A stretch of 32,119 nt of DNA, from NCBI GenBank assembly GCA_031423615.1, contig JANPFV010000008.1:1-32119 (forward strand). The letters are read 5' to 3'. The position numbers were made by a program, and so were the translations under genes. The DNA comes from JADLGJ01 sp031423615. Its GTDB lineage: Bacteria > Omnitrophota > Gorgyraeia > Zapsychrales > JANLHA01. Below are positions 15,596 through 24,146 of the stretch, in pieces (the stretch's first letter is position 1; each line of letters opens with the position of its first letter). Under the pieces are notes generated by a model, which was not told the origin of the DNA, made no database searches, and worked only from the letters and a program-made list of their open reading frames with translations.

Positions 15596-16168
15596 ATGTT
15601 GCTTATCATTGATAATTTTGATTCCTTCACTTATAACTTGGTCCAGTATTTTGGAGAGTTGAAGGCGGACATGAAAATTTTTCGTAATAATGTTTTAACC
15701 ATCGAGAAAATTCGTAAGTTGAAACCCTCTCGTATCGTTATTTCCCCGGGTCCCGGCCGCCCGGAAGATGCGGGCGTGACCGTCGATGTCATTAAAAACT
15801 TTAGCGGCAAGATCCCTATTTTAGGCGTGTGCCTGGGCCATCAAGCCATTGGTTATGCTTTCGGAGGAAAGATCATCGGCGCCAAACATCTTATGCATGG
15901 CAAAACATCCTTGATTGAACATAAGGGAACTGATATTTTTAAGAATTTAAAGCATCCTTTTCCCGCAACACGCTATCACTCGCTGGTCATTGATGCCAAA
16001 TCTTTGCCTCCCGAGTTGGAGGTTACCGCATGGACCAAGGACCAGGATAAAGAGATTATGGGCGTTCGTCACAAAAAACTTCCGCTCTGGGGTGTACAGT
16101 TTCATCCCGAATCGATTTTGACTACATCGGGCATGGATATTCTCAAAAACTTCTTAAAAATTTCATAA
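15596..16168 (+). CDS. trpG: Anthranilate synthase glutamine amidotransferase subunit
   Basis: Releases ammonia from glutamine for the chorismate-using subunit. 190 residues. Class I amidotransferase triad present: C79 in GVCLGHQAIG, H170 and E172 in GVQFHPES; DNFDSFTYNLVQYF and SPGPGRPEDAG are typical. The same subunit often serves aminodeoxychorismate synthase (PabA), so it may work in folate synthesis too. No trpE or pabB is in the window, although trpD, trpC and trpF follow directly; the large subunit must lie elsewhere. Confidence 0.95.
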   Translation: MLLIIDNFDSFTYNLVQYFGELKADMKIFRNNVLTIEKIRKLKPSRIVISPGPGRPEDAGVTVDVIKNFSGKIPILGVCLGHQAIGYAFGGKIIGAKHLMHGKTSLIEHKGTDIFKNLKHPFPATRYHSLVIDAKSLPPELEVTAWTKDQDKEIMGVRHKKLPLWGVQFHPESILTTSGMDILKNFLKIS

Positions 16169-16171
16169 TCT

Positions 16172-17185
16172 ATGCAACGGTATATACAAAAGCTCTATGG
16201 TTGTTTGGATCTGAGTGAAGAAGAAATCCAGACGGTGATGCGTTTGATTATGACCGGGGAAGCGTCTGAGGACCGGTTGGGTGAATTTTTATTGGCTTTA
16301 AACGCTAAAGGTCCTACGGTTGAAGAAATCACGGGAGCGGCCAAGATTTTGCGCGAGTTTTCGTTGCACGTTAAAACCCAGCATAATGTGGTCCTCGATA
16401 TTTGCGGCACCGGCGGTGACAAAAAAAATACTTTTAACATTTCTACCGCGGCCGCTTTTGTGGTGGCCGGCGCGGGTGTCGTTCTGGCTAAACACGGCAA
16501 CCGTTCGGTCTCCAGCCGTTGCGGCAGTGCTGATGTCTTAGAAGCGCTGGGCGTAAACATCGATCTTAACCAAAAAGATTTGAGTGCCTGTTTAGACAAA
16601 GTCGGCATGGCTTTTCTTTTTGCGCAAAAACTTCATCCGGCCATGAAGAATGTCGCGCCGGTAAGGAAAAGTTTGGGTGTGGAAACGATTTTTAATATCC
16701 TCGGACCGCTTTTAAATCCCGCCCGGGCCACCCACCAGATGATGGGCGTTTATAATCGGGATTATGTAGAGCCTTTAGCGCGGGTCCTCAAAAATCTAGG
16801 TTTGCGCCGCGCTCTGGTTGTGCACGGCAGCGACGGGCTGGATGAAGCGACGACCACGGCCAAGACCTTTGTCAGTGAATACAACGGCAAAGAAATCTTA
16901 AGCTACGATATGGATCCACAAGAATTAGGCCTGGCTTTAGCCCATGAATCTGATCTGAAAGGCGGCGATGTCGCGACGAATGCTGGAATTGTTTTGGATA
17001 TCCTGATGGGACAGAAGGGGCCCAAACGAGATATTGTTGTTTTAAATGCGGGTTGCGCATTGTACAGCGCACAAAAAGTTGCGGCCGTTTCTGACGGCAT
17101 AAAACTTGCGGAACAATCCATTGACGGCGGTCAGGCGAGCCGAAAGCTGGAAGCCTTAATCCGATTCACGAAAGATTTAAAGTGA
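16172..17185 (+). CDS. trpD: Anthranilate phosphoribosyltransferase
   Basis: Joins anthranilate and PRPP. 337 residues. Seen: DICGTGGDKKNTFNISTAAA with the GTGGD PRPP loop, KHGNRSVSSRCGSADVLEALG with the KHGN and second phosphate-binding segment, FNILGPLLNPA, VVHGSDGLDEAT with the DE metal-binding pair, and a GPKRDIVVLNAG end. It overlaps trpC by GTGA. Confidence 0.97.
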   Translation: MQRYIQKLYGCLDLSEEEIQTVMRLIMTGEASEDRLGEFLLALNAKGPTVEEITGAAKILREFSLHVKTQHNVVLDICGTGGDKKNTFNISTAAAFVVAGAGVVLAKHGNRSVSSRCGSADVLEALGVNIDLNQKDLSACLDKVGMAFLFAQKLHPAMKNVAPVRKSLGVETIFNILGPLLNPARATHQMMGVYNRDYVEPLARVLKNLGLRRALVVHGSDGLDEATTTAKTFVSEYNGKEILSYDMDPQELGLALAHESDLKGGDVATNAGIVLDILMGQKGPKRDIVVLNAGCALYSAQKVAAVSDGIKLAEQSIDGGQASRKLEALIRFTKDLK

Positions 17186-17979
17186 AAAGAGATTTTCTTA
17201 AGGAAATCGTTGAATATAAAAGAGAACTGCTTGAGCAGAAAAAGGGTTATTACGCTGCCCTCAAAAAAAATGTTAAGAACGCTCCGTATAATCGTTACGG
17301 TCTTTTTAAGAAGGCGATCAGCAAACCGGGACGCATGAATCTGATTGCCGAAATAAAAAAGGCTTCTCCATCGGTAGGGATCATTCGCGAGCCTTTCGAT
17401 CTTAACGGTTTGGCGCGGACATACTTTGAAAACGGCGCCGATGCCATTTCGGTTTTGACCGAGGACAAATATTTTCTCGGCAAGCCGACTTATATTAAAC
17501 GAGTCAGCGAGGAAGTGAATTTGCCCGTTTTGACCAAGGACTTTATTATTCATGAGCACCAGATTTTTGAAACATTTTGTCAGGGTGCCAGTGCGGTTCT
17601 TCTGATTGCGGCCATTCTGGATGATGGGCTTTTGAAGGATTTGATTCAGGTGGCCACAGATTTGGATATGGATGTCCTCGTTGAGGTCCATGATGAGTCC
17701 GAACTTCACCGGGTCCTTAAAACGGACGCGGAAATTATCGGGATCAATCATCGCAATCTTGCCACACTGACAATTGACTTGGCTGTCAGTGAGCAGCTTG
17801 TCCCCCAAATTCCCAAGGGAAAAGTGATTGTTGCAGAAAGTGGAATCAGGACCCACGCCGAGATTGAGAAGTTGCAATCTTTGGGTGTTCATGCCGTTTT
17901 AATCGGGGAAAGTTTTCTGCGCAGCGCGGATGTGGGCGCAAAAGTCAGAGAAATCATGCGGGGAAAGTCAGTCCCTTAG
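17182..17979 (+). CDS. trpC: Indole-3-glycerol-phosphate synthase
   Basis: Closes the indole ring from carboxyphenylaminodeoxyribulose phosphate. 265 residues with a GTG start at 17182 that overlaps the trpD stop. A TIM barrel with IAEIKKASPSVGII (catalytic Glu and Lys), VLTEDKYFLG, LPVLTKDFIIHEHQI (Lys), VLVEVHDESEL (Glu), GINHRNLATLTIDL and VAESGI (Glu). It is a single-function protein; trpF is separate, unlike the E. coli fusion. Confidence 0.97.
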   Translation: MKRDFLKEIVEYKRELLEQKKGYYAALKKNVKNAPYNRYGLFKKAISKPGRMNLIAEIKKASPSVGIIREPFDLNGLARTYFENGADAISVLTEDKYFLGKPTYIKRVSEEVNLPVLTKDFIIHEHQIFETFCQGASAVLLIAAILDDGLLKDLIQVATDLDMDVLVEVHDESELHRVLKTDAEIIGINHRNLATLTIDLAVSEQLVPQIPKGKVIVAESGIRTHAEIEKLQSLGVHAVLIGESFLRSADVGAKVREIMRGKSVP

Positions 17980-17992
17980 AGAAAGGTTTAAA

Positions 17993-18625
17993 ATGTTAAA
18001 AGCAAAAATTTGTGGGATTACCGATACAAAAGACGCGCTTTTGGCCGCGTCGTTGGGAGCGTGGGCCTTGGGGTTTATTTTTTATAAAAAAAGTAAACGT
18101 TTTGTCGGGCCCTATAAAGCTACGAAAATCATTGCGGATCTGCCGCCCTTTGTCACTCCCGTGGGAGTTTTTGTCGATCAAAATCAGGGTGCCGTCAAGG
18201 AAATCGCCGAATTTTGCGGTTTGCGGGTTTTGCAATTTCATGGCGATGAAACCCCGGAGTTTTGCAAACGGTTTAAAACTTATAAGATTATTAAGGCTTT
18301 CCGGGTCAAAGAAGATTTTAATATTGACCTTTTGCGTCCCTATAAATCCTTGGTCAGCGCTTTTCTTTTTGACCGCCACGAAGAAGGCGTCCCAGGCGGG
18401 ACCGGCAAGACATTTGACTGGAAATTGATCAAGGAAGCCAAGAATTTTGGCGTCCCGATTATCCTCTCGGGAGGGGTCCATTCTAACAATGTCCGTACGG
18501 CTTTTGAAGAAATCCGGCCGTACGCTGTAGACGTTTCCAGCGGAGTTGAAGACGCTCCCGGCAAGAAAAGCGAGCGTTCCTTGACAGAGTTTTTTAACCA
18601 ACTTGTTCTGCCGGTCTCAGTGTAA
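17993..18625 (+). CDS. trpF: Phosphoribosylanthranilate isomerase
   Basis: Amadori rearrangement of phosphoribosylanthranilate. 210 residues from the ATG at 17993, which has GAGAAAGG six bases upstream; an in-frame ATG at 17930 would lie within trpC. Seen: KAKICGIT with the catalytic Cys, ALGFIFYKKSKRFV, VLQFHGDETPEF, FLFDRHEEGVPGGTGKTFDW with the catalytic Asp and phosphate loop, and AVDVSSGVEDAPGKKS. It is the last gene of this run before a gap of about 110 bases. Confidence 0.96.
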   Translation: MLKAKICGITDTKDALLAASLGAWALGFIFYKKSKRFVGPYKATKIIADLPPFVTPVGVFVDQNQGAVKEIAEFCGLRVLQFHGDETPEFCKRFKTYKIIKAFRVKEDFNIDLLRPYKSLVSAFLFDRHEEGVPGGTGKTFDWKLIKEAKNFGVPIILSGGVHSNNVRTAFEEIRPYAVDVSSGVEDAPGKKSERSLTEFFNQLVLPVSV

Positions 18626-18703
18626 TAACCTAACGGGCGCTTCAAAACTGGAATTTGCTGAATCTCTAAGCTTGAACAGAAAGCCAAATCCCGGTAAATT
18701 TTC

Positions 18704-18730
18704 TTTCAATTCTTTCCCTTATGTTATAAT
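18704..18730 (+). promoter_or_regulatory. Candidate promoter placed on the start codon of the zinc-ribbon gene
   Basis: A perfect TATAAT (18725-18730) ends seven bases before the ATG at 18738. A weak TTTCAA (18704-18709) lies 15 bases upstream as the only -35 candidate. Transcription would begin at or next to the A of the ATG, and the bases between are mostly C, with no ribosome binding site, so a leaderless message is expected if the promoter is real. Confidence 0.45.
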
Positions 18731-18737
18731 ACCCCCC

Positions 18738-19040
18738 ATGTCGGAAAGATTACTGCGGGTTTATAAACCATTTGATGTCAATAAGGTCAAGGACCATATT
18801 TTGATTTATGGTGATTTGTCCGGACAATGCGGGCATTGCCAAAACATGGACGTAAAGTTGGAAATGTCTTCCTGCCCCCATTGCCGCACAGATTTTCGTT
18901 ATGTCGCCTTTCGCAATGTTTCCCATCATATGCCTAAGATTATTAATATCAATACGAACCGCCAAGACTTGACCATTATTGATTATGATGATTACAGTCG
19001 CACCATGGGCGCTAAAAAGGCAGAGGATTTTTTTAAATGA
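18738..19040 (+). CDS. Small zinc-ribbon protein, function unknown
   Basis: 100 residues from the ATG at 18738. A central CGHC and CPHC pair about 16 residues apart form a probable zinc ribbon; the rest is a mixed strand-helix protein with basic N-terminal and acidic C-terminal parts and no membrane segment. I do not recognise a family. A longer frame from 18603 would overlap trpF and read through the likely promoter, so it is rejected. It overlaps the M20 peptidase gene by ATGA and probably opens a separate transcription unit inside the trp region. Confidence 0.8.
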   Translation: MSERLLRVYKPFDVNKVKDHILIYGDLSGQCGHCQNMDVKLEMSSCPHCRTDFRYVAFRNVSHHMPKIININTNRQDLTIIDYDDYSRTMGAKKAEDFFK

Positions 19041-20179
19041 TTAATGAAAAGCGTTTGATTCAATTGACCCAAAAAGTTATCAGTTATAATTCGGAAAATC
19101 CGCCGGGAAACGAACTTGCGCTGGCAAAATTTATCGAGCAGGACATGCGTTCGCTGGGGATTGAAGTGAAACTTTATACTTTCGAAAACAACCGGCCGAA
19201 TATCGTCGCGACGTTCAAGGGACACGGTCCCCATGCCGCGAGAAATTCGATTCTGCTCACTCCGCACTTTGATACGGTTCCTATCGGCGGGGGTTGGAAA
19301 TTCGATCCTTTGGGCGGTGAAATCAGGGGCGGTAAAATTTACGGTCGCGGAGCGAGCGATGATAAAGGAAATTTGGCTTGTTGCATGGAAGTCATGCGCA
19401 GTTTGGCGGAAGACAAAGTTCTTTTGCAAAATGACGTGATCATGGCAGCGACGGTGGATGAGGAAACAGGAAGCAAGGCCGGCATTATTCCGCTTTTAGA
19501 AAAGAAGATTCTTACGCCCGGTTATGGTTTGATCGTCGATTCCGATGAGTTCTATACGATTATTTGCCAAAAGGGTTTGCTTCATACACGGATTCAAATT
19601 TTTGGGAAAAAAGCGCACGGAGCTTACAATTGGCGCGGGGTCAATGCCATTGAACAGGCCAGCGCAGTGATCCAGAGACTAAAGGCGCATAAGTTTAAAT
19701 TCAAAAAGCATCCCTATCTGCGTCCTCCGACGATGAATATTGGCACGATCCGCGGCGGAGATAAGGTCAATATGGTTGCGGATTTTTGCGAATTTTCCCT
19801 CGACACCCGTTATTTGCCGGGTATGAAATTGTCGGACGTTTTAGCTCAGATCAAGGGCATTGTCAAAAGTATCACGCCCAAATTTAAAGTTATTATTGAT
19901 GATTTACAGCAACCGTATGAAATTGCGTCGGACCATCCTTTTGTTAAAACCTATGTCCAAACGGCCAAGACGATGAAAATTCACGCCGAGGTTAAGGGCA
20001 GTGAAGGGGCGACGGTGATTACTTTTTTCAAGAAACACGGGATTCCCGCTTTTGCGACAGGTTACGGGAATAAGGGAACGGCCCATACCACCGATGAATT
20101 TGCGAAGGTTAATACTTTGATCAAAGGGGCCAAATTAATGGAAAGATTCATTAAGGATTTTGACAGGACACAAACATGA
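19037..20179 (+). CDS. M20 family metallopeptidase (ArgE/DapE/ACY1-like)
   Basis: 380 residues. Di-zinc hydrolase of amide bonds. Metal and catalytic residues seen: H77 and D79 in TPHFDTVP, D108 in GRGASDDKG, E142/E143 in VDEETGS, an acidic ligand in LIVDSDEF, and a late His in GTAHTTDEF. A dimerisation-lid domain lies between about residues 180 and 290 (KKAHGAYNWRGVNAIEQA, GTIRGGDKVNMVAD). Substrate cannot be told: succinyl-diaminopimelate, acetyl-ornithine and dipeptides are all possible for the family. The context next to a DUF3108 protein does not resolve it. Confidence 0.92.
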   Translation: MINEKRLIQLTQKVISYNSENPPGNELALAKFIEQDMRSLGIEVKLYTFENNRPNIVATFKGHGPHAARNSILLTPHFDTVPIGGGWKFDPLGGEIRGGKIYGRGASDDKGNLACCMEVMRSLAEDKVLLQNDVIMAATVDEETGSKAGIIPLLEKKILTPGYGLIVDSDEFYTIICQKGLLHTRIQIFGKKAHGAYNWRGVNAIEQASAVIQRLKAHKFKFKKHPYLRPPTMNIGTIRGGDKVNMVADFCEFSLDTRYLPGMKLSDVLAQIKGIVKSITPKFKVIIDDLQQPYEIASDHPFVKTYVQTAKTMKIHAEVKGSEGATVITFFKKHGIPAFATGYGNKGTAHTTDEFAKVNTLIKGAKLMERFIKDFDRTQT

Positions 20180-20901
20180 AAAATATTATTATTTTCTTTG
20201 GTTTTCTCGGCGCGATTTTGGTTGCCGTTTCTGCCCAAGCCGCAAATGATCTTAATGAATTTATCGGCGAAAAAATTACTTATTCCATTAAGAAAATAGG
20301 AATGAAAGCCGGCGAGGCCACCTTGAGCTATGAAGGCCCGGTTTCCCGGGAAAATAGGGATTTTGTCCTTATTGTGTTTAAGGCCGATGGACTGAATTTT
20401 TTGGATTCGGAAAAAATCTATGCCGACCCCAAAACGCTTTTGCCCCAGATTGTTGAACGCGATTTAGATATTTTTGGGAAGAAAGAACAGATTGTAGAAT
20501 ATTATGAGCCGCAAAACGGCAGGGTACGGATTGTCAAAACGGCGGAAAAGGGAAAGAAAGAAGAACAGGTCATTTCTAAAAAAGGGACGATTGATAATAT
20601 TTATTGTTTTATTTATCGTTATCGCCGCGATGCTGAATTCCGCGTTGGTGACACGGTGGCCATTAATTTGCCGACGATGGATATTAAGATCAAGGTCACC
20701 CAGGAAGTCCATTTGAACACGGCCGGTAAGAAGTATGATGCATTTCTTGCCCAAAGTACCCCCGCAAAATATAAGCTGTGGTTTGATGTGGGGCCGCAAA
20801 AGATACCTCTTCGCATAGACGGGGCGCTAGGTTTTGGCAGTACAACAATGACGATGAAAAGTTATGAATCCAAAAGCGCTTTTGCGCTCCTTGGGGAGTA
20901 A
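20176..20901 (+). CDS. DUF3108-family exported protein
   Basis: 241 residues. The N-terminus is a signal peptide with a hydrophobic core and an AQA cleavage site near residue 22, so the mature protein is outside the inner membrane. The mature part is all-beta-like and matches the DUF3108 pattern: EKITYSIKKIGMKAGEATLSYE near the start, LDSEKIYADPKTLLPQIVER, and a second half with YKLWFDVGPQKIPLRIDG. The family looks like an outer-membrane or periplasmic beta protein of unknown role. ATGA overlap with the M20 gene. Confidence 0.85.
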   Translation: MKNIIIFFGFLGAILVAVSAQAANDLNEFIGEKITYSIKKIGMKAGEATLSYEGPVSRENRDFVLIVFKADGLNFLDSEKIYADPKTLLPQIVERDLDIFGKKEQIVEYYEPQNGRVRIVKTAEKGKKEEQVISKKGTIDNIYCFIYRYRRDAEFRVGDTVAINLPTMDIKIKVTQEVHLNTAGKKYDAFLAQSTPAKYKLWFDVGPQKIPLRIDGALGFGSTTMTMKSYESKSAFALLGE

Positions 20902-20903
20902 AA

Positions 20904-21602
20904 ATGTCCTACCGGCAACTCGATTCCGCAGAAATTGTTAAGACGATCGAAATTCTTAATTTTCGTATCGTTGAGCGGTTTCCCGCCTCCGGTCTTTCCA
21001 AAGTTGCAAACGAGCTCTTAGTCATTGGTCGCGACGCCCACAACCGCAGTCAATGGGTTTCCAAGCCGCTTTGGCATTTGCGCGTTCCGATGGCCATATT
21101 AATTGGGTTAATTGTGATCAGTCTATCTTTAGTGGTTTCAAAATTGGATTTTCAAAATCATGCGCTTTCTATTGGAGAATTGATTCAGGTTTTGGAGTCT
21201 GCGATCAATGATGTTGTTTTTTTTGGTGTGGGGATCTTTTTTCTTGTGACGCTTGAAACGCGGATTAAAAGAAGACGCGTGGTGAGTCTTTTGCATGATT
21301 TACGCGCTATGGCGCATGTGATCGATATGCACCAATTGACCAAGGATCCCGAATCGCTTTTAACAACGTATCAGCAGACAAAATCTTCGCCGAGACGCAC
21401 CATGAATGCTTTTGAACTTGAGCGGTACCTTGATTATTGCAGCGAAATGCTTTCCTTGATCAGTAAGATTGCTGCGGTCTATGTCCAGGACTTTAATGAT
21501 ACCGAGGTCGTTGATGTCGTCAATGAGATCGAATCTTTGACGACGGGACTTTCACGGAAAATGTGGCAAAAAATCACCGTTGTGCAGGCGTGTAAAACTT
21601 AA
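20904..21602 (+). CDS. Conserved-looking two-helix membrane protein, function unknown
   Basis: 232 residues. Two membrane helices, about residues 61-82 (VPMAILIGLIVISLSLVVS) and 105-122 (DVVFFGVGIFFLVTLE), separate a soluble N-terminal domain from a longer soluble C-terminal domain that contains HDLRAMAHVIDMHQLTKDPE, FELERYLDYCSEMLSLISK and EIESLTTGLSRKMWQKI. The block AMAHVIDMHQLTKDP and the LDYCSEML stretch look like a conserved family, but I cannot name it. Its start is two bases after the DUF3108 stop. Confidence 0.8.
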   Translation: MSYRQLDSAEIVKTIEILNFRIVERFPASGLSKVANELLVIGRDAHNRSQWVSKPLWHLRVPMAILIGLIVISLSLVVSKLDFQNHALSIGELIQVLESAINDVVFFGVGIFFLVTLETRIKRRRVVSLLHDLRAMAHVIDMHQLTKDPESLLTTYQQTKSSPRRTMNAFELERYLDYCSEMLSLISKIAAVYVQDFNDTEVVDVVNEIESLTTGLSRKMWQKITVVQACKT

Positions 21603-21634
21603 GTTTATTATTTTGTTTAAAAAGGAGAGCCGGG

Positions 21635-22168
21635 ATGGGACAATTTGAAGAATTGGTCAGTAAATTAAACAACGACGGCCAAGAGGCTGTTCTAAAAGAT
21701 GACGAAAATAAGTATGTCCGTTTGTCGCAGATTGTTGATGCTATTTCCGATTCCCTGCGGGAATATGCTCAAGAAATCACGGCTGAACATCTTCAAAAAC
21801 TCTCTGATAAATTAAAAAGCGAGTCTTCCTTATCATCCGAGGATTTGCAGCTCTTGCGGATGTGGATAGTTGGTGATGCGGAAAATTACATCAATACCGA
21901 GAACAGCGTCCCGGAATGGAAAAAGGAATTGCAAAGAGTCATGAGGGAGATTTTGCATTTTACCAATGATTCAATGCCCGTCGAAGATATTTTTAAACTT
22001 CAGGCTTTGCTGCGCGACGCGGACCGCGTGATTGATGATCTTGCTTTTTATGCGGCCCAAAAAGACCGTGTGGCAAAATTTGATGTGGCGGTACAGAATC
22101 TATCGGGAGAAGACCGCGAATTTTTAACGGCGCTACTCACCACAAAACTTAAATCAAAATATTATTAA
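21635..22168 (+). CDS. Unrecognised helical protein
   Basis: 177 residues, soluble, acidic and almost certainly all-helical (many Leu, Glu, Asp, Lys at helix spacing). No signal, membrane segment or catalytic motif. The ATG at 21635 has a good AAGGAG site 10 bases upstream. It ends one base before the trpB start. I do not recognise the family. Confidence 0.75.
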   Translation: MGQFEELVSKLNNDGQEAVLKDDENKYVRLSQIVDAISDSLREYAQEITAEHLQKLSDKLKSESSLSSEDLQLLRMWIVGDAENYINTENSVPEWKKELQRVMREILHFTNDSMPVEDIFKLQALLRDADRVIDDLAFYAAQKDRVAKFDVAVQNLSGEDREFLTALLTTKLKSKYY

Positions 22169-22169
22169 A

Positions 22170-23348
22170 ATGAAGATCCCCAATAAATCAGGACACTTTG
22201 GCGAGTTCGGCGGAAAATTTGTACCCGAGACTTTGATGTCGGTCTTAGAAGATTTAGAAAAGACTTTTATAAAGGCGCGTCGAGAAAAAAAGTTTAAGGA
22301 AGAGTTTTCTTATTATCTTAAGGAATATGCCGGACGCCCAACGAATTTGTATTTGGCCCAGCGCCTTTCCAGCCAGTTTAAAAATCTTAAAGTGTATCTT
22401 AAGCGCGAAGACTTGCTTCATACCGGAGCGCACAAAATCAACAATACTTTAGGACAGATTATTTTAGCCAAAAGGATGGGCAAGACGCGGATCATCGCCG
22501 AGACCGGGGCGGGTCAGCATGGGGTGGCGACAGCCACTGCGGCGGCTCTGTTCGGCTTGCAGTGCGAAATTTATATGGGCGCCGAGGATATTGAGCGTCA
22601 ATCTTTGAATGTGTTTCGTATGAAATTGCTGGGCGCTCACGTCATTCCCGTTATGAGCGGTTCTAAGACTTTAAAGGACGCGATGAACGAAGCCATCCGC
22701 GATTGGGTCACCAACGTCGGTAACACTTTTTATATTATCGGTTCCGTGGCCGGGCCGCATCCTTATCCTTTGATGGTCCGTGAGTTCCAGTCGGTTATTG
22801 GAATTGAAGCACGCAAACAATTTGTCATAAAAGAAAAAAAGCTTCCTGATTATCTTGTGGCTTGTGTCGGCGGCGGGAGTAATGCCATGGGATTGTTTCA
22901 TGCATTTTTTAAAGATACCAAGGTTAAGATCATCGGGGTTGAGGCGGCGGGCCATGGTTTGCAATCCGGTTCCCATTCTGCCGCGATTTGTGCTGGCAAG
23001 ACAGGAGTTTTGCACGGCAGTAAAAGTCAATTGTTGCAAACATCCGACGGGCAAATCATGACAGCGCATTCGATTGCCGCGGGTCTGGACTATCCCGGTG
23101 TGGGCCCGGAACATTCCTATTATAAAAGCATCGGCCGCGCACAATATGTAGGTGTGACCGACAAGGAAGCCATTGCGGGTTTGAAATTACTTTCGCAGGC
23201 CGAAGGGATCATTCCGGCGTTGGAAACCAGCCATGCTATTGGGTTCTTGTCGCGTCTTGATCAACGGGCCAAGAAAAATTCTACGGTCATCGTTTGCCTT
23301 TCCGGCCGAGGGGACAAGGACGTGAACACGATGAAGGAATTGATTTGA
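22170..23348 (+). CDS. trpB: Tryptophan synthase beta chain
   Basis: PLP enzyme that joins indole and serine. 392 residues, the TrpB1 length that pairs with TrpA. The PLP lysine is K89 in HTGAHKINNTLGQ; ETGAGQHGVATATAAALFG, the catalytic Glu region, and VGGGSNAMGLF (phosphate-binding) are intact, as is the early GEFGGKFVPETLM. No ribosome binding site is obvious, so it probably relies on coupling to the gene just upstream. Confidence 0.98.
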   Translation: MKIPNKSGHFGEFGGKFVPETLMSVLEDLEKTFIKARREKKFKEEFSYYLKEYAGRPTNLYLAQRLSSQFKNLKVYLKREDLLHTGAHKINNTLGQIILAKRMGKTRIIAETGAGQHGVATATAAALFGLQCEIYMGAEDIERQSLNVFRMKLLGAHVIPVMSGSKTLKDAMNEAIRDWVTNVGNTFYIIGSVAGPHPYPLMVREFQSVIGIEARKQFVIKEKKLPDYLVACVGGGSNAMGLFHAFFKDTKVKIIGVEAAGHGLQSGSHSAAICAGKTGVLHGSKSQLLQTSDGQIMTAHSIAAGLDYPGVGPEHSYYKSIGRAQYVGVTDKEAIAGLKLLSQAEGIIPALETSHAIGFLSRLDQRAKKNSTVIVCLSGRGDKDVNTMKELI

Positions 23349-24145
23349 TGAACCGTATTGAAAGAAAATTTAAAGATTTAAGGCGGAAAAAGAAAAAGGC
23401 CTTTATTGCTTTTATCACTGCTGGAGATCCGGATTTAGATAACACGGTAGACTTAGTCCGCGGATTTGAAAAAGCGGGTGTCGATATCGTTGAACTCGGT
23501 GTGCCGTTTTCCGATCCCTTGGCTGACGGCCCGACCATCCAAGCGGCGTCGCAACGCGCCTTGCTTAAGGGAACAACGATCCCAAAGATTTTTGACGCGG
23601 TGCGGACGATCCGGACGTTTTCAGAAATACCGATTGCTCTTATGACGTACTACAATCCGGTTTTTCATTTCGGCGAAGAGCATTTTATTAGGACAGCCAA
23701 GGCCAGCGGAGTTGATGGCGTGATCATCCCTGACTTGCCTCCGGAAGAAGCTAAAACATTGATGAGCGTGAGCCGCCGGACCGGAATTTCCACGGTTTTC
23801 TTTTTATCTCCAACTACGACGGATGAGCGCGTGAAGAAAATCGTCAAAGCTTCAACGGGTTTCATTTATTATGTCTCTTTGACCGGTGTCACGGGAACGC
23901 AGCAGGGTTTGCCCAAGGACATTATTGCAAAAATTAAAAACGTCAAGCGGGCCACAATAAAACCGATTTGTGTAGGTTTTGGTGTTTCTACCGCCGAGCA
24001 GATAAAAACGATCGGCCGAGTGGCGGATGGTGTGATCGTGGGCAGTGTCATTATTCAGGAAATCGAAAAGCATAAGGATTCGGCGGCTTTGGCGCCGCTG
24101 ATTTCCAAATTTGTTCAAACCTTAGTATCAAAATTGAAAGAGTGA
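23348..24145 (+). CDS. trpA: Tryptophan synthase alpha chain
   Basis: Cleaves indole-3-glycerol phosphate to indole, which tunnels to TrpB. 265 residues from the ATG at 23348, which shares one base with the trpB stop (TGATG). The catalytic residues are at their usual numbers: E49 in VELGVPFSDPLADGP and D60 in the same segment. ITAGDPDLDNTV, VIIPDLPPEEA, and the phosphate-binding VGFGVS and GVIVGS are present. A longer frame from 23294 runs inside trpB. Confidence 0.97.
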   Translation: MNRIERKFKDLRRKKKKAFIAFITAGDPDLDNTVDLVRGFEKAGVDIVELGVPFSDPLADGPTIQAASQRALLKGTTIPKIFDAVRTIRTFSEIPIALMTYYNPVFHFGEEHFIRTAKASGVDGVIIPDLPPEEAKTLMSVSRRTGISTVFFLSPTTTDERVKKIVKASTGFIYYVSLTGVTGTQQGLPKDIIAKIKNVKRATIKPICVGFGVSTAEQIKTIGRVADGVIVGSVIIQEIEKHKDSAALAPLISKFVQTLVSKLKE

Positions 24146-24146
24146 T

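Noticed and set aside
17131..17892. Long open frame (253 codons) on the minus strand
   Set aside because: It lies wholly over trpC, which has all its catalytic motifs; the reverse frame is a codon-bias shadow with no motif or ribosome binding site.
17996..18601. 201-codon open frame on the minus strand
   Set aside because: It mirrors trpF, a complete and recognisable enzyme.
18603..18737. N-terminal extension of the zinc-ribbon protein
   Set aside because: It overlaps trpF, has no ribosome binding site and passes through a perfect TATAAT.
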